From NCBI GenBank assembly GCA_964036275.1, contig OZ038436.1:21107904-21171903 (forward strand): DNA of 64,000 bases, written 5' to 3'. The notes beneath the pieces are model-generated. The model did no database searches. It was not told where the DNA came from and saw nothing but the letters and a program-made list of their open reading frames with translations. Numbering within the stretch: the stretch's first letter is position 1; the number at the start of each line of letters is the position of its first letter. This document shows, piece after piece, positions 1 through 10,790 of the stretch. The position numbers and the translations under genes are program-made. The DNA is from Litoditis marina. Its lineage: Eukaryota > Nematoda > Chromadorea > Rhabditida > Rhabditidae.

Positions 1-65
1 GATAGAAAATGGTTCAAAATAAACACCGCCACCGTATGGATCGTAGTAAACTAGTCAGTTTTCAG

Positions 66-2316
66 GGGAAGCCGGGATAAATGTCGGACCAAACTACAGA
101 GATGCGTCGGTCAACTTCTCCATTTTCGTTGACGAGTACACGCAGTCAATGGGCTCGTATTCGGTCACATACAGACAGCCAGACTCGCCCAAAAACGTAT
201 TGACGGTAGGGTGTATTTTTCCTTTCGTGTGATTGTGAACAGTGTATATTTTATAGTGTACGGTAGTGTAGACTAAACAATATTTTCATTGGTCGTTAGT
301 AGAGAAAGCAAACCAGTTTCACAAAAAAACTTACTGTCTGGTCTAAGTTTCACGTGTGCTTCGACGACGGATATTTTCTTGACTGACAAAGTTTTACGAT
401 TACGCACATAAGTAGTAATGAAGTGTACAACTTAGTTTTTCACACAACTTTCTTTTTTTTAAGTTAAAGTAGTTTCATCGTTTCACAAAGCAGGAATGTG
501 AACGACTTCCAACTTTCTCCGATTCAAACTTGCTTTTTATAGAAACCAGTGTCCTACACCTCGTACTGGATCCAGGATAACAAAAACCAACGGCTGGTGC
601 ACAAAAGAGACAACATGACCACCGTCTACGCATTCTCCAATCACGCATTTCACGCAATAAACGACGCGTCGGGAGCTATAGTGGTTAGTTACTAGGAGTT
701 CGGTGGACAACCCCAATACCGTAAGAAAATTCTCTTCATTGGACATATTTAAAAAGAAACCAGAACATGGAATATAGTATGCAAAAATACAGGCTTCAAG
801 CTCAATGTACTTGTGTCATACAAGCTGGTGACCTTTCAAATACGAATACCGGACTTGTTAAAAAATGGGCGAAGTTTTGAAAAAGTGAAATGTTAATTTA
901 TCTGCAGGACTGTCGTTTCGAAGCGAGACACAACTACTCATCGTACATTTCTCGTTTGGGACTAGCTCATCTAACCAGAGAGCACTCGGAATATGTAAGT
1001 CACTCCGTAGTACATACCAGGCCCGCAGAAATCAACGGCTCATGTGTACCTCACGACCTACACGGCTACACCTCTGAATTTTACGTGCAATATCACATGT
1101 GAGAGTAGTGTTAGCTTTGAGCTTCACGTGATCTATCGCATGTGAAAGAGCCTACGAGAAAACACGTGAAAAGCGCAACCTTGTGCTCGCAAGCATTGAA
1201 TATTACTGCCGCGCAAGCTTTCTCTCCTGACTACTTTGGTTTGTCTTGAACATGTCCAGTTAATCTTGAACAGTGACATTTGGTGCCTTCTCAAGTATTT
1301 GGATATGACTTATTCAAAGCTCATTTGCTTGAAAGTGTCAAATGTAGCGGGCTCACCAACCACGTACGTAAAACAATTCATATCTAGCTAGCATGGACTC
1401 ATGTTTCGTTTATACAATAAATCGAAATATACAAGTTTTCTAACCTCTTTTTCGTAGAGCATCACTAGCGACATGCTACATCGAAGTGAAAACATCATTC
1501 CAGGAGACGACCTACAACCACGCCAAGGTGTTCATCTACAACGGAGATCCGAACACTGTTATTCTGGAACAAACACCGCAGCACGCCTTTTTGGTTACTT
1601 CGTACGCTGATGCACATACTGGTTTGTTTTCAAAATTAGTAATAATGGCCGGTTCAGCGAGACCGACAAGAGATTTGAACAACAAGGGCTTACCAAACCT
1701 TTATGGTTGTTTGATCTTGTCACACGCCATAAATGGCCGATTCCGAACGAAAATACCGGGATAAAATTACACACACTAGAAATAGCTGACCCTATATATT
1801 GATTTTGTTGCTTCAAGCTTCATAAAGAATGTTATTGTCGAGAGTTTGGTCAAATACAGTATTCGGAATTCGATAACTCATTACATAAGGATCTTGGTGT
1901 TGGTTCGAATGAATTTTGATAAATTAGTGGCGATACATGTTAAGGCATAATTCTGATCGTGTTTCATCAACTGTGCTCCGATCTTTCTCAAAGTACTGCG
2001 CAGTATAACAAATAAGTACACTACTCGGGCTTGAAATGATGGTGGGAAACGAATTGTATGGGGTTCGTTGCCCTATTGTGCTGTGTTTGTAGTTTGATTC
2101 TTTGTTTTTGGGTCCTTATTCGAGATCGAACTACAACGAAGATGTGGACACTCGTTATTCGAATCTATTCCAGGTGCCCTTCTCGGTTGGAACACGTATT
2201 TCACGGCTTCCAACTCATCGCTAGTCTACCTCATCTCCTATTGGTACGACACTATGGTCCCTTCCATGCCGGACCCGAACTCCTTCAATCCACCAGCTAG
2301 CTGTCAGCCAAAGTAG
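66..2316 (+). CDS. 3' part of an unrecognised, probably secreted protein
   Basis: Five exons can be read: 66-205, 543 to about 690, 908-994, 1458-1621 and 2174-2316, ending in TAG. The gene begins left of the window. Exons one to three join in phase 0, with residues such as GINVGPNYRDASVNFSIFV and SYTSYWIQDNKNQRLVHKR. Exon three ends in phase 0 but exon four needs two preceding bases, so a tiny exon (perhaps 20 bases near 1346-1365) or another donor is missing from the model. Exons four and five join cleanly. Few cysteines and several N-glycosylation sequons suggest an extracellular protein. The C-terminus reads DPNSFNPPASCQPK, which resembles the C-terminal DP..F.PP..CQ motif of ependymin-related proteins. 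The rest does not clearly match that family, so this is only a suggestion. No catalytic motif is visible. Confidence 0.55.
2081..2147. repeat. Copy of the TGTAGTTTGATC hairpin element
   Basis: The left arm TGTGTTTGTAGTTTGATT faces the right arm GATCGAACTACAACGAAGA across about 30 bases. The copy lies in the last intron of the first gene, 27 bases before the last exon. It belongs to the family described at 30151. Confidence 0.7.
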
Positions 2317-3550
2317 ATTAATTATATGAAATTGTATATTGTTCATAAATGAAAATGAACCAAATTACCTTGACCATTTTTAGTTTTAGTTTTCTATCCA
2401 GTGAGCGTGATCTTGACCATTACAATTTAGTCGGACTCGAACCAAACTACCATGGACCAGCAAAGAGTTTCTTCAATATTTTCAGAATTACAATTTTCAC
2501 AATTCAGTTTTCGTTTCATAGCCTGTACTTTTATTTCCATGTTTACACGCAATTCATATTGTAAAGTGAGATAAGGCAACATATTGATTCCGAGAAAGAC
2601 ATTGATAACGAAGAGCAGTCAAATGTACATATTCCGTCTGTTTTTGGAATTAAAATCTTATTTATCTAAACGTATCCCCTCATTAAAACATCGATTTTTC
2701 TCAGAGAACAACCGAAAACCGCATGCGAAAACAAGTACTTTGTGCTGTCGGTCGTCCTATATATCCTTGTTTACGAGTTGTTCAACATTCACTTTATCCG
2801 ACCAACCAACTCCCCCTAGACGTAGAACATTCAATATCCTCATAGATAATGCATATAAAACAACAAGAATCAGCTAAAAAGGTGAACATGTTCACTTTCT
2901 TCAACTAACAATATGTTCTTACTTCTCTCCTTTTGGACTGACGGTGTGTGAAAGTTCGTTTTTCGAGAACAAAATACTGTGAGAGCCATTTTCAAGATAT
3001 TTTGCATTCCATATTTGAAGAATAATTTTTTCATAGCGGGTTTAAGTTGCCGGGACTTTTGAGGGAGTATGACGCTGAGATTCAAAAATACAAAAGCTGT
3101 ATTATCTATTTTGTTTAAAGTGCTTATAAACAGTCGTTCGATCTTTCATCTTTTCATCATTTGATAGAACAAATATCTCACTTACTTATCGATCTGTGAG
3201 CACATACTAATGGTAAACACATGGTGTAGAGGACAACAAAGTATCTGTGTTGCATTTTATCACGTTCTCATTTAGCTAATGTGCTTCCTGCTTCCAAGTT
3301 CCATCCCAGATTCCTATCCATCTAATATCCCAGTTCTTATTATTCCTCTGCATGATACCCTGCAGTTGGCTAGTTTTTTTTATATCTTACTAAGTTGCTG
3401 GATTTCAAAAAGTGTTTTAATTCTGCTCCTGAATTCCATCATATTCGAACAAAAAAGTCTGACAAGTGGTGGGTACAGACTTTTCAAAATGTTTACTTTA
3501 TCTTTCCACGTCGAGTTCCAGATCTCATAAATTGACCAATAAGTCGAGAT
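2317..3550. other. Intergenic DNA between the first gene and the hydrolase gene
   Basis: This 1.2 kb stretch is AT-rich. It holds short open frames with no recognisable domain or splice-supported extension. The region presumably carries the 3' end of the first gene and the promoter and 5' untranslated region of the hydrolase gene, but no TATA box or poly(A) signal stands out. Confidence 0.5.
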
Positions 3551-6500
3551 ATGGAGGTGGCAGAATGCAAGTTGGACTACAAAGACTGTGATGGAAATGT
3601 TTTCGAAGGTGTTCTCTGCTATCCGAAGTAGGTTTTGTGCTGTCCTTATCTGAGGTAAGGGAAACAATTTTTAACCCGCTTCTCCAATAGTTGTTCGCTT
3701 TTTCGAACAAATATTGAACCTTAACCCATTTAGCTGCGAATTATGCAGAAGACTCACGTAGGAATAAAAATTAACAGAACATATCGTTTCCTAATATTTT
3801 CAAAGCCCAATATAGTTTAAAAACATCAGACGCATTTTACTCGTATATTCCCATTTTTACTTTGCACTTGTATTTCCAGGAACCAGCCTCCGGAGACTCA
3901 TTTCCCAGGAGTTCTGGTGCACCACGCATTCGGCGGATGCACCGACTTCGAGGCGGACCGCGCAGCTGAATTGGCAAAGGTAAGATCGTTCTTACGAACA
4001 CTCAAATCAAATTTTGTGATCTTTGGCGTGTGCCGAGATCAAACTGCAATTTTTGTAGTTTGATCTGTGTACGCTTTAAATCACGAATTTGGACGAAAAA
4101 GCAACGGAATCAATCTAAAACACGGCAGGATAGGATTAGACTGCGGTAAGATCTTGGAATGATTTCATTTGAGTGAAAGTAATCGGAAAGATTAACAATT
4201 TTCGAGTACTATAGTTCGATTCCGACTGCATACCACAAAAAGTAATCGAAGTTGTTTCTAACAAAATTTATCAGGGAATTGGAACAAATCATTGAAACAA
4301 ATATTCAAAATTTGGTAGAGAACTACTGATGAGGTCGATATTTTGCTTCCATGCAGGTGAGACTGGACGGAACAGTTTAATGAATTCGCTGTTATTCTTG
4401 GAGTAGACTCCCATCATGGAAACTTTTACGAGAGTAAGAGGAACTTCTGTTTTCAGTCGGGATTCATTGTGCTGGCGGCTGACGTCTATGGTGCCGGCGT
4501 ATTTGGGACCTCCATCGCGGAGAATCTGGCTCTTCTGAAACCACTCATATCCGATCGACAGGGAACCCTCAAGGTACGAAATGACGTTACAATAGAAATG
4601 AGCGGTAGTTTCTCACTCCAAGAAAAACAATGAAATCAGAATGCTTCAGCTCGGTCGCCCTTCTTTTGTGGTATCACACATATTTCTTTTCCATCTGTAT
4701 GAAATTCTTCAATACCCCAACAAAGACAAAATGGATGCTGATCACTTATTCGCAAATGAGGAATAGACTACTGCAGATCAAAAATGTGCATAGCGCTGTC
4801 AATAGATCCGTCCTCACAGAACTGACAGTACACAACAGTATGATAATTCTGTTACATTGCTTCTAAAATCATGCGGAATGCATACCAGATATTGTCCTCT
4901 TTCATATGATAAAACCTTTTCAGATGAACTTGTGCTGTATACCGTGAATTATCTCAACACTCTATGTTATAGAACCGCCTGCTTGCCTCGCTCAACGCTC
5001 TCAAATGTGTGGAGAATGTGGATGAGACCAGGGTGAGAAAGAGAAAAAACAAATTGCAGAATGCCAAATATTCTGCGTACTATGACTTCAGACTGTGAAA
5101 ACCATCGGTCTCTGCTGTACATTCTAGGAGATCTCGCGAAACTGACAAACTCTTGCAACTTGCTGTCGTTGAGCGCCTCATCCTCTGTGTGTAAATTTGT
5201 ATCTTTCTGTAGTTCGATCCGGTGCAGACCAAAGTACAACATAGATTTCGGTGAGCTATATACCCTTTTTCCGATCGGTGCGATTGGCTATTGTTTCGGC
5301 GGCATGTGCGCGTTGGACCTGGCCCGGCATCAGATGGGACTGAAGGCGGCGGTGTCCTTCCACGGAACCCTCACCCCCCTACCCGACTGTCCCATTGAAC
5401 ACTTCGACACGTCCGTCATGGTACGTAACTTTTTGACAATTGAGGAGTTCTGATCTCTCTCATTCTCCCTCTCTCCCTTTCGATCTCTCCCTCTCTCTCT
5501 CTATTTCTCTCTCTCTCTCTCTCTCTATCTATCTCATTTTTTTCTGGCATTCGATCTAAGTAACTCCCATATCTGTAACGCTCGCTTTCTCTCCCTCTCT
5601 GTTATTTCTATCCACCGTTATTTATTTTCATATTGTTTTTGCAGGTGCATAATGGAGATGCTGATACACACGTGAAAAAGGACGTGGTAAGATGTTTGTA
5701 TTTTTGTCCTTTTTTTGTGGAAAACAGTAACAGCGATACGTCGTCACACGTTTATGAACCCTTCCCCTATCTTATTCAACGTACAAAGAAATAAATCAAG
5801 TTCAAACTCAATGTGTAGAGTGTACCAAATATTAACTTTTCCAAAATAGCCATTTACAACAAGAAAATTAGCAGAGATAGAATGCACACTAGCTTATATT
5901 CGCGGACGCTCTTCAATGGGTGACTATAGCTAAGTTGTAGTTTGAACTCGATGACGTCATAATTCACGAAATTCAATCGAAAATAAACGGGATCCAACTA
6001 CCCACACATAGAGAATATGTACACCGTAACGGCCTACTTTGGAACGAGCGACCTGACATTATACGTGACTATTTCTCGCAATTCTGGTATAAGATTTGTC
6101 AAACCGTGTGTGGACACCGTTCTATCAATTGTGTGGGTAGTGGGGTTCGTTTAGCGAGCGGCTCGCCCGTCGGCGTATATTCGAAACACACATTCAGTCA
6201 CATGCTGGCAAGTGATCAATGACCGCTCGCCTCGGCATTCGTTCGATCGATTTGACCTTTGCTGTCCTTGTCGCGGACATGAATACTTTACAGTACGCGC
6301 TTTCAGATCGAGGGTTTCATGCAGGAGATGCGAGATCGCGATGTGGATTGGTCCTTCCACACGTACAGTAAAGCACGCCATGGATTCACGGAACCGAGTG
6401 AGTTGAAGTTTAGTTATCACTACTATGTCCAGGTTTAGGCTTGGTGCTCAAAATATTTCCAGTCCGAACAATGTCAATAAGCGGCTGTTCGTCCGAACAA

Positions 6501-6709
6501 CAGCACAAATAACAATCTTACCGGTTCACACGTCTAACATTGTGTGAAAAAGACTGGAACGTTTCTGTTGTGTTTGTTTTATTCTGTTTTCAGACATTGG
6601 AGTGTTCAAGAACCCTGATTTGGCCTACAACAAGGAAGCAGATGTTCGCTCATGGGCCGCCACAGTGGCTTTCCTCAAAGAAAAACTGTCGCCGGTTACC
6701 AAAAAATAA
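3551..6709 (+). CDS. Dienelactone hydrolase family protein
   Basis: This is a cytosolic alpha/beta hydrolase of the dienelactone hydrolase (DLH) family, which cleaves ester or lactone bonds; the substrate is unknown. The exons are 3551-3627, 3880-3979, 4457-4573, 4973-5032, 5213-5233, 5274-5420, 5645-5686, 6307-6397 and 6594-6709, giving 256 residues, a normal length for the family. The nucleophile elbow is GYCFGG with Cys132. The acid is probably Asp181 in HNGDADTHV, and His213 in ARHGF completes a Cys-Asp-His triad. No signal peptide is seen. The ATG begins MEVAECKLDYKDCDGN and is the only start that fits the first donor. The fifth exon is only 21 bases (FDPVQTK). The 40-base intron after it ends in CG instead of AG, although the family pattern FDP....IGAIGYCFGG requires this join. 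AATAAA lies across the stop codon and again at 6792. Confidence 0.9.
4037..4065. repeat. Short copy of the TGTAGTTTGATC hairpin element
   Basis: GATCAAACTGCAA is followed almost directly by TTGTAGTTTGATC, so both arms are present with nearly no spacer. It lies in intron 2 of the hydrolase gene. The arms point outward relative to other copies, so it may be a rearranged or truncated copy. Confidence 0.55.
5456..5530. repeat. CT-rich microsatellite in an intron
   Basis: The tract is made of imperfect CT repeats (ctctctccctctct type) just after exon 6 of the hydrolase gene. Such a pyrimidine tract could affect splice acceptor use, but no acceptor follows it directly. Confidence 0.8.
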
Positions 6710-7045
6710 AGAGAAATTACGAGACAGAACAACACTGTTTCGATAAATGAAGTTGCCAGAAAAGAGTTATTGTTTGTTAATGATTTTGGTGAATAAATTA
6801 TACATTTTTCGTTCTGATCTATACAATTGTTCCATTCGATTAGATTGGCTCACCCAACAGGTGCTTCTACCCGCTCATCAAAGTTTGTGAAGCACAAATA
6901 AAAACAAGATGAAGGAGGGGGGGGGGGCTAATAGTTTTCACATACCCATTTAGAGAGTTCACTTTATAGTGAAAACTACTAAACCACGTTTATTTAAACA
7001 GATATCCTCACTAATCATCGGAAATCGTGCTTCCCGGAAAACCCC

Positions 7046-7250
7046 CTGAATTTTCGGGGAATTCACTTTTCGGGGCGCAAACGGGGAAAAATCGGGTAAG
7101 AAGTGAGGAACGAACCCCGAACGTTTGGGGATTTTCGAGGAAAAGGTGCGGAAACGGCCTGAAAAAACCCTGAATTTGCGGGGAATTCACGTTTCGAGGA
7201 GTGATCGGGGGACGTTCGGGGAGAAAGTGAGGAATAAACCCCGAAACCGA
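7046..7250. repeat. Tandem pair of about 128 bp GGGGAATTCAC units
   Basis: Two diverged units start near 7046 and 7174 with CTGAATTTTCGGGGAATTC and CTGAATTTGCGGGGAATTC. They continue in parallel to AAGTGAGGAACGAACCCCGAA and its counterpart. Related sequence in the opposite orientation occurs at 7560-7635 (GAACCCCGAAAATTCCCCG). The block looks like the remains of an inverted-repeat element with internal duplication. Confidence 0.6.
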
Positions 7251-7296
7251 TGTAACGCTCAGTATGTAAGCTTTTAGTTCACCTTCCTCACCACAA

Positions 7297-7367
7297 GCGC
7301 CCATGGCGCAGTGGCAGCGTTGCCGCTTGGAACGCCACCCCCAAGGGTTCGATTCCCGGGAGTACCA
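7297..7367 (+). pseudogene. Degenerate tRNA-like sequence
   Basis: An A-box-like TGGCGCAGTGGCAGCG and a B-box GGTTCGATTCC are about 33 bases apart. A D-arm (GCGC with GCGT) and an anticodon arm (TGCCG/CGCCA, one mismatch, loop CTTGGAA with a possible UGG anticodon) can be drawn. The acceptor stem does not pair and the T stem pairs badly, so it is more likely a tRNA pseudogene or tRNA-derived repeat than a working gene. Confidence 0.4.
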
Positions 7368-7685
7368 AAATAAGTGAAAATTTCGGAGTATATTGATGGT
7401 ACTGATTCAAATAGATAACACATAATAATTCAAATGTATATATTCATAAAACGGCAGCTCAGTAAGTTTTTAAGAGGTCCTATTCGTAAATCGTTCGGTG
7501 AATTTTCAGGGTTTTTCCCCGTTCCTTCAGCCATTTTTCAGGCTTTTTCCCACTTTAATCCTGGGAACGATTCATGAATCGTTCCCCGAACGAACGGGGA
7601 GCGAACCCCGAAAATTCCCCGAAAATTTTTTTTTCCTGTGAATAATAACCTCTTGGCTGGGATTCAATACTTTTCAGCAGTTGCA

Positions 7686-7871
7686 TGTCCCAGGGAGCTG
7701 AACGGGATGGACGTCCCATGTCCCGGTAGAGCAGATTTGCATAAATGATGACAAAAATTCTCCTCAATCGTGACTTTTATATGCAAATATGCTCCATTTC
7801 TACCGTAATTCTTGGTACTGTCCCGGGACAGTACCGGGACATGGGACGTCCCGTTCTTGTCCCTGGGACAT
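7686..7871. mobile_element. Small inverted-repeat element ending in TGTCCCAGGGA
   Basis: The left end TGTCCCAGGGAGCTGAACGG and the complement of the right end TGTCCCAGGGACAAGAACGG match well. Both continue into GACGTCCCATGTCCCGGTA. The element is about 186 bp and non-coding. No exact target-site duplication was found. Confidence 0.6.
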
Positions 7872-8527
7872 TCAGTTAGTCGCCTGAGTACAAGCTCATT
7901 CGCATTTTGCTGATAGTAACCGCGCTCCAATATCAATTGCGATCTGGCGGGAGCGCTCAAAAATTCAAAAGGAACACTTTGTACGTTGTTTACATGTGTA
8001 ATTTATTGCAGGCGTTCAGAAAAACAAATTGTTCACATTAGCACGCTCGCAAAACAATTATTTATTACGTGTTATTATGAATATTAGAACATTTTTGTTT
8101 GTACTGAGATAACATAAACACTGTCGCTTGTTTTCTCACTCCATTTCTCTCATCTCCTTTCATGAGCAGATAAAATGAAATTTTTATCCAGATCCATTCA
8201 TGTTTGCTTTCCATAATTTACTTCAATATTTGCTGTGTTGTTTTTGTTGGGTCGTAACAAAATGTTTTAATTCAGGGAAAGCTTGTTAATTATTCGTTAC
8301 GAAGCCCGTGGTTCTGCTACTTCAACTCCATTCTCATCTTCTTCAGTTACCTTCCTTCGTTCTTCTATGTCGGTGGTCGCTTTCCGTCAGGTAATTCACA
8401 AGTGTTTATATGTCTGGAAATAATGTGTGAACTCTGCTGTCCTGCTCTGGATCGCAAGTTGTTAGCACTTCACTTGAAGTGGGCTGGGGCTCAAATAGTA
8501 TGTTTTGTGACCGAAATAGTATTCCGC

Positions 8528-10069
8528 TATGGCCGGGGGACCTACTAATTACCGCACCTACCGCACCGGGTTAAATACCGCACCGCGATTTGAAAATACC
8601 GCACCGTACCGCACCAGCGCAAATTTGCGTATTTTTTTCAAAAAATCCAAAATCTTCAATTTTGCTATCAAAATAGTTTCTAAAGCAGAAATCCTATCCT
8701 TTCCATCACTTTAGATACAGCAAGTCTGAAAATGATGTGTAATGACCGAATACATTTAGTTTATTCTCTTTTCCTGCAGGATGAGTGGAAATATTCTGAA
8801 TTGTGTTTCGAAAAATAGTTTTCAGTTAGTTCATTTGTCTAGAGATCCTTTCATCTCTTCTAAAAGTATGAGCTATTCGAACCTGAAATATTTAGTGGAT
8901 TGCGTTTTCTGCCTAAAATTGACATCCATTGCCAATGAATAAACGAGAACTCTCTCTATTGTGGTAATCCTGCAACGGATCAAAATATCAAACCCTGGTA
9001 AGAGTAAGTTAAGCGTAATTTTTTCTATACTCAACTGCAAATTGGTTATATTCATCGAAGCCTGCATCTAAGATAGTTTCCGACTGTTTCCAAAAAGGTT
9101 CATTGATAATAACGATAATTTGGGTATTCTTGAAACAACAAAAAGCAATCCCGGTATTTAATATGTTGGACCAACCGAAAAGTAGTTGATCATTACAGAG
9201 TTAGCCAGTTCGGATCTCTCAAAACTGTTGTCGTAACAGCTAGGACTTCGTTAGGAGCAAACTGCTTGTCGATGCAGAGATCCATTCAGCTCTCATGAAC
9301 ACAGATAGAAAAAACATAGTTTCACGTTTAGAATCAATCACCGTTCAGCTACTAAACGCGAGGTCACGTATACGTTCCATCCTGTCTCGTTGTATTCACA
9401 TTTATTTGTACTGGATGGAAGCGCTACAAAAACGGCTATGAAAAAGGTTTTAGAAATAAAAAAAACACGATTGAGACAGGTGAGGCCGGCGTTCAATTGT
9501 TTAAAGAAGGACGATTATGTGGACCAATCCCGTTACATCGGTCCTTTAAACTGCAATTGAAAAATATATTGCGGTTTAAATGACTGAAGCGTTGCGATTG
9601 GACCACATAATCGTCCTTCTTTAACGGTATATCTGAGGCTCATGACATTGTTTTAAGTAGTGGAGCAAACGCTAGCATCATGGGTACTCATCAGTACTTT
9701 TCTTCTGAAATGATGAGCAGCTTCTTCTATACATTCGATAACTTACGAAAGTGACATGAAACCATGAAGTTACCCAACAGTAAACGAAAACGCAATACGG
9801 AAAGCGATAAGCGTATACATAAAACATATGGTCTTCTAGGGAGAAAGTTTCACAGAAAGTTTTCTCGAGATCACTATTTTTGTTTTCAAGTGATGAAATA
9901 TTAGGATTTCTGCTTTAAGAAGCTATTTTGCTTGCGAAATTGGACATTTTGGAATTTTTGAAAAAATACGCAAATTTGCGCTGGTGCGGTACGGTGCGGT
10001 ATTTTCAAATCGCGGTGCGGTATTTTCCCGGTGCGGTAGGTGCGGTAATTAGTAGGTCCCTATGGCCGG
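8528..10069. mobile_element. Non-autonomous Mutator-like transposon with long inverted ends
   Basis: The element proper is 8537-10060. It starts GGGACCTACTAATTACCGCA and ends with the complement, and the inverted similarity runs on for roughly 180 bases (8537-8712 against about 9890-10060). The ends contain repeated TACCGCACC units. The 9-base sequence TATGGCCGG flanks it on both sides (8528-8536 and 10061-10069) as a target-site duplication. Long inverted ends with a 9 bp duplication are typical of Mutator-like elements. The 1.5 kb body shows no transposase reading frame and carries a nested TTAA element at 9501-9624, which inserted later. Confidence 0.8.
9501..9624. mobile_element. TTAA-flanked 124 bp MITE, copy 1
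   Basis: The inverted ends AGAAGGACGATTATGTGGAC and its complement are bounded on both sides by TTAA, the target duplication typical of piggyBac-like elements. The interior is itself partly palindromic. It is inserted within the Mutator-like element. Other copies start at 21054, 25132, 38231 and 55191. Confidence 0.85.
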
Positions 10070-10790
10070 AATATTGGTCATATACGCTATGGCCGGAATA
10101 TTGGTCACCACTTTTTTGTGCCAAGCTTTTTACGCGCCAAATCGACCAGATTGTATGAAAGACGACTGTATGGCTCGCTAGATGTTTACGTCTGTCTGCC
10201 ATTCGCCTAATGTGTTTCGAGCACAATTTGTGTTTTATGTATTGGTCAACTTTCATAGAACACAAAAACATCCGGTTCAATGTTTTTATCTTATTCATGT
10301 GTGATTGTGATACTGCTGACGGAACCTTGCTAATATACCCTTAAGAAGTTTCAAGCAAACCAAAAATTTAAACCATCAACCATCTCAAGACGTACTGTTC
10401 CTATAAATTTGCATTTCACTCTTCAATTAGTTGAAAAAGACTTTATGGTAATTTAATGAAAAGTTGTATGTTGTTGAGCTTATGTGTATTGGTCTCAGAT
10501 CAGCGTGTTATCATATCACAATCGAAGTGAACATCATAGGCTTTGCTTATCTTACACATTACACAAACATTTCTACTTCGCTTTCAACACACTAGATTTC
10601 TCCTCACATAATTGCAGTTATTGAGTTAAGTTAGATTGTTTTGAACCTGGAAAAGTTTCAAGATGTGTTTTCAATATGAATTCAAGATGCAATTTGGCAT
10701 GGTCACTCAATTACGTAGTTCGAGCCTTTTTAAGAAATGTCTGGAAAATATGTTGTTTTGATTTTATTTTATTCAGAACCTTTGCTCGCA

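Larger units (their letters stand above)
6710..10790. other. Repeat-rich intergenic DNA between the hydrolase and CLC genes
   Basis: About 4 kb with no supported exon. It contains a G run at 6917-6927, GGGGAATTC-rich duplicated and inverted sequence at 7046-7640, a degenerate tRNA-like sequence near 7297, a small TGTCCCAGGGA-ended inverted element at 7686-7871 and the Mutator-like element at 8537-10060. The bases from about 10100 to 10780 are plain AT-rich sequence and should contain the CLC promoter. Confidence 0.6.

Noticed and set aside
1..65. Possible coding sequence before the first exon
   Set aside because: A coding reading would require a 23-base intron, which is too short; the sequence is better taken as intron.
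2584..2877. 97-residue open frame between the first two genes
   Set aside because: The composition is unremarkable, with no recognised domain and no plausible start context.
5061..5453. 130-residue open frame through hydrolase exon 6
   Set aside because: Its 5' half is intron sequence read through; only the part from 5274 to 5420 is conserved coding sequence.
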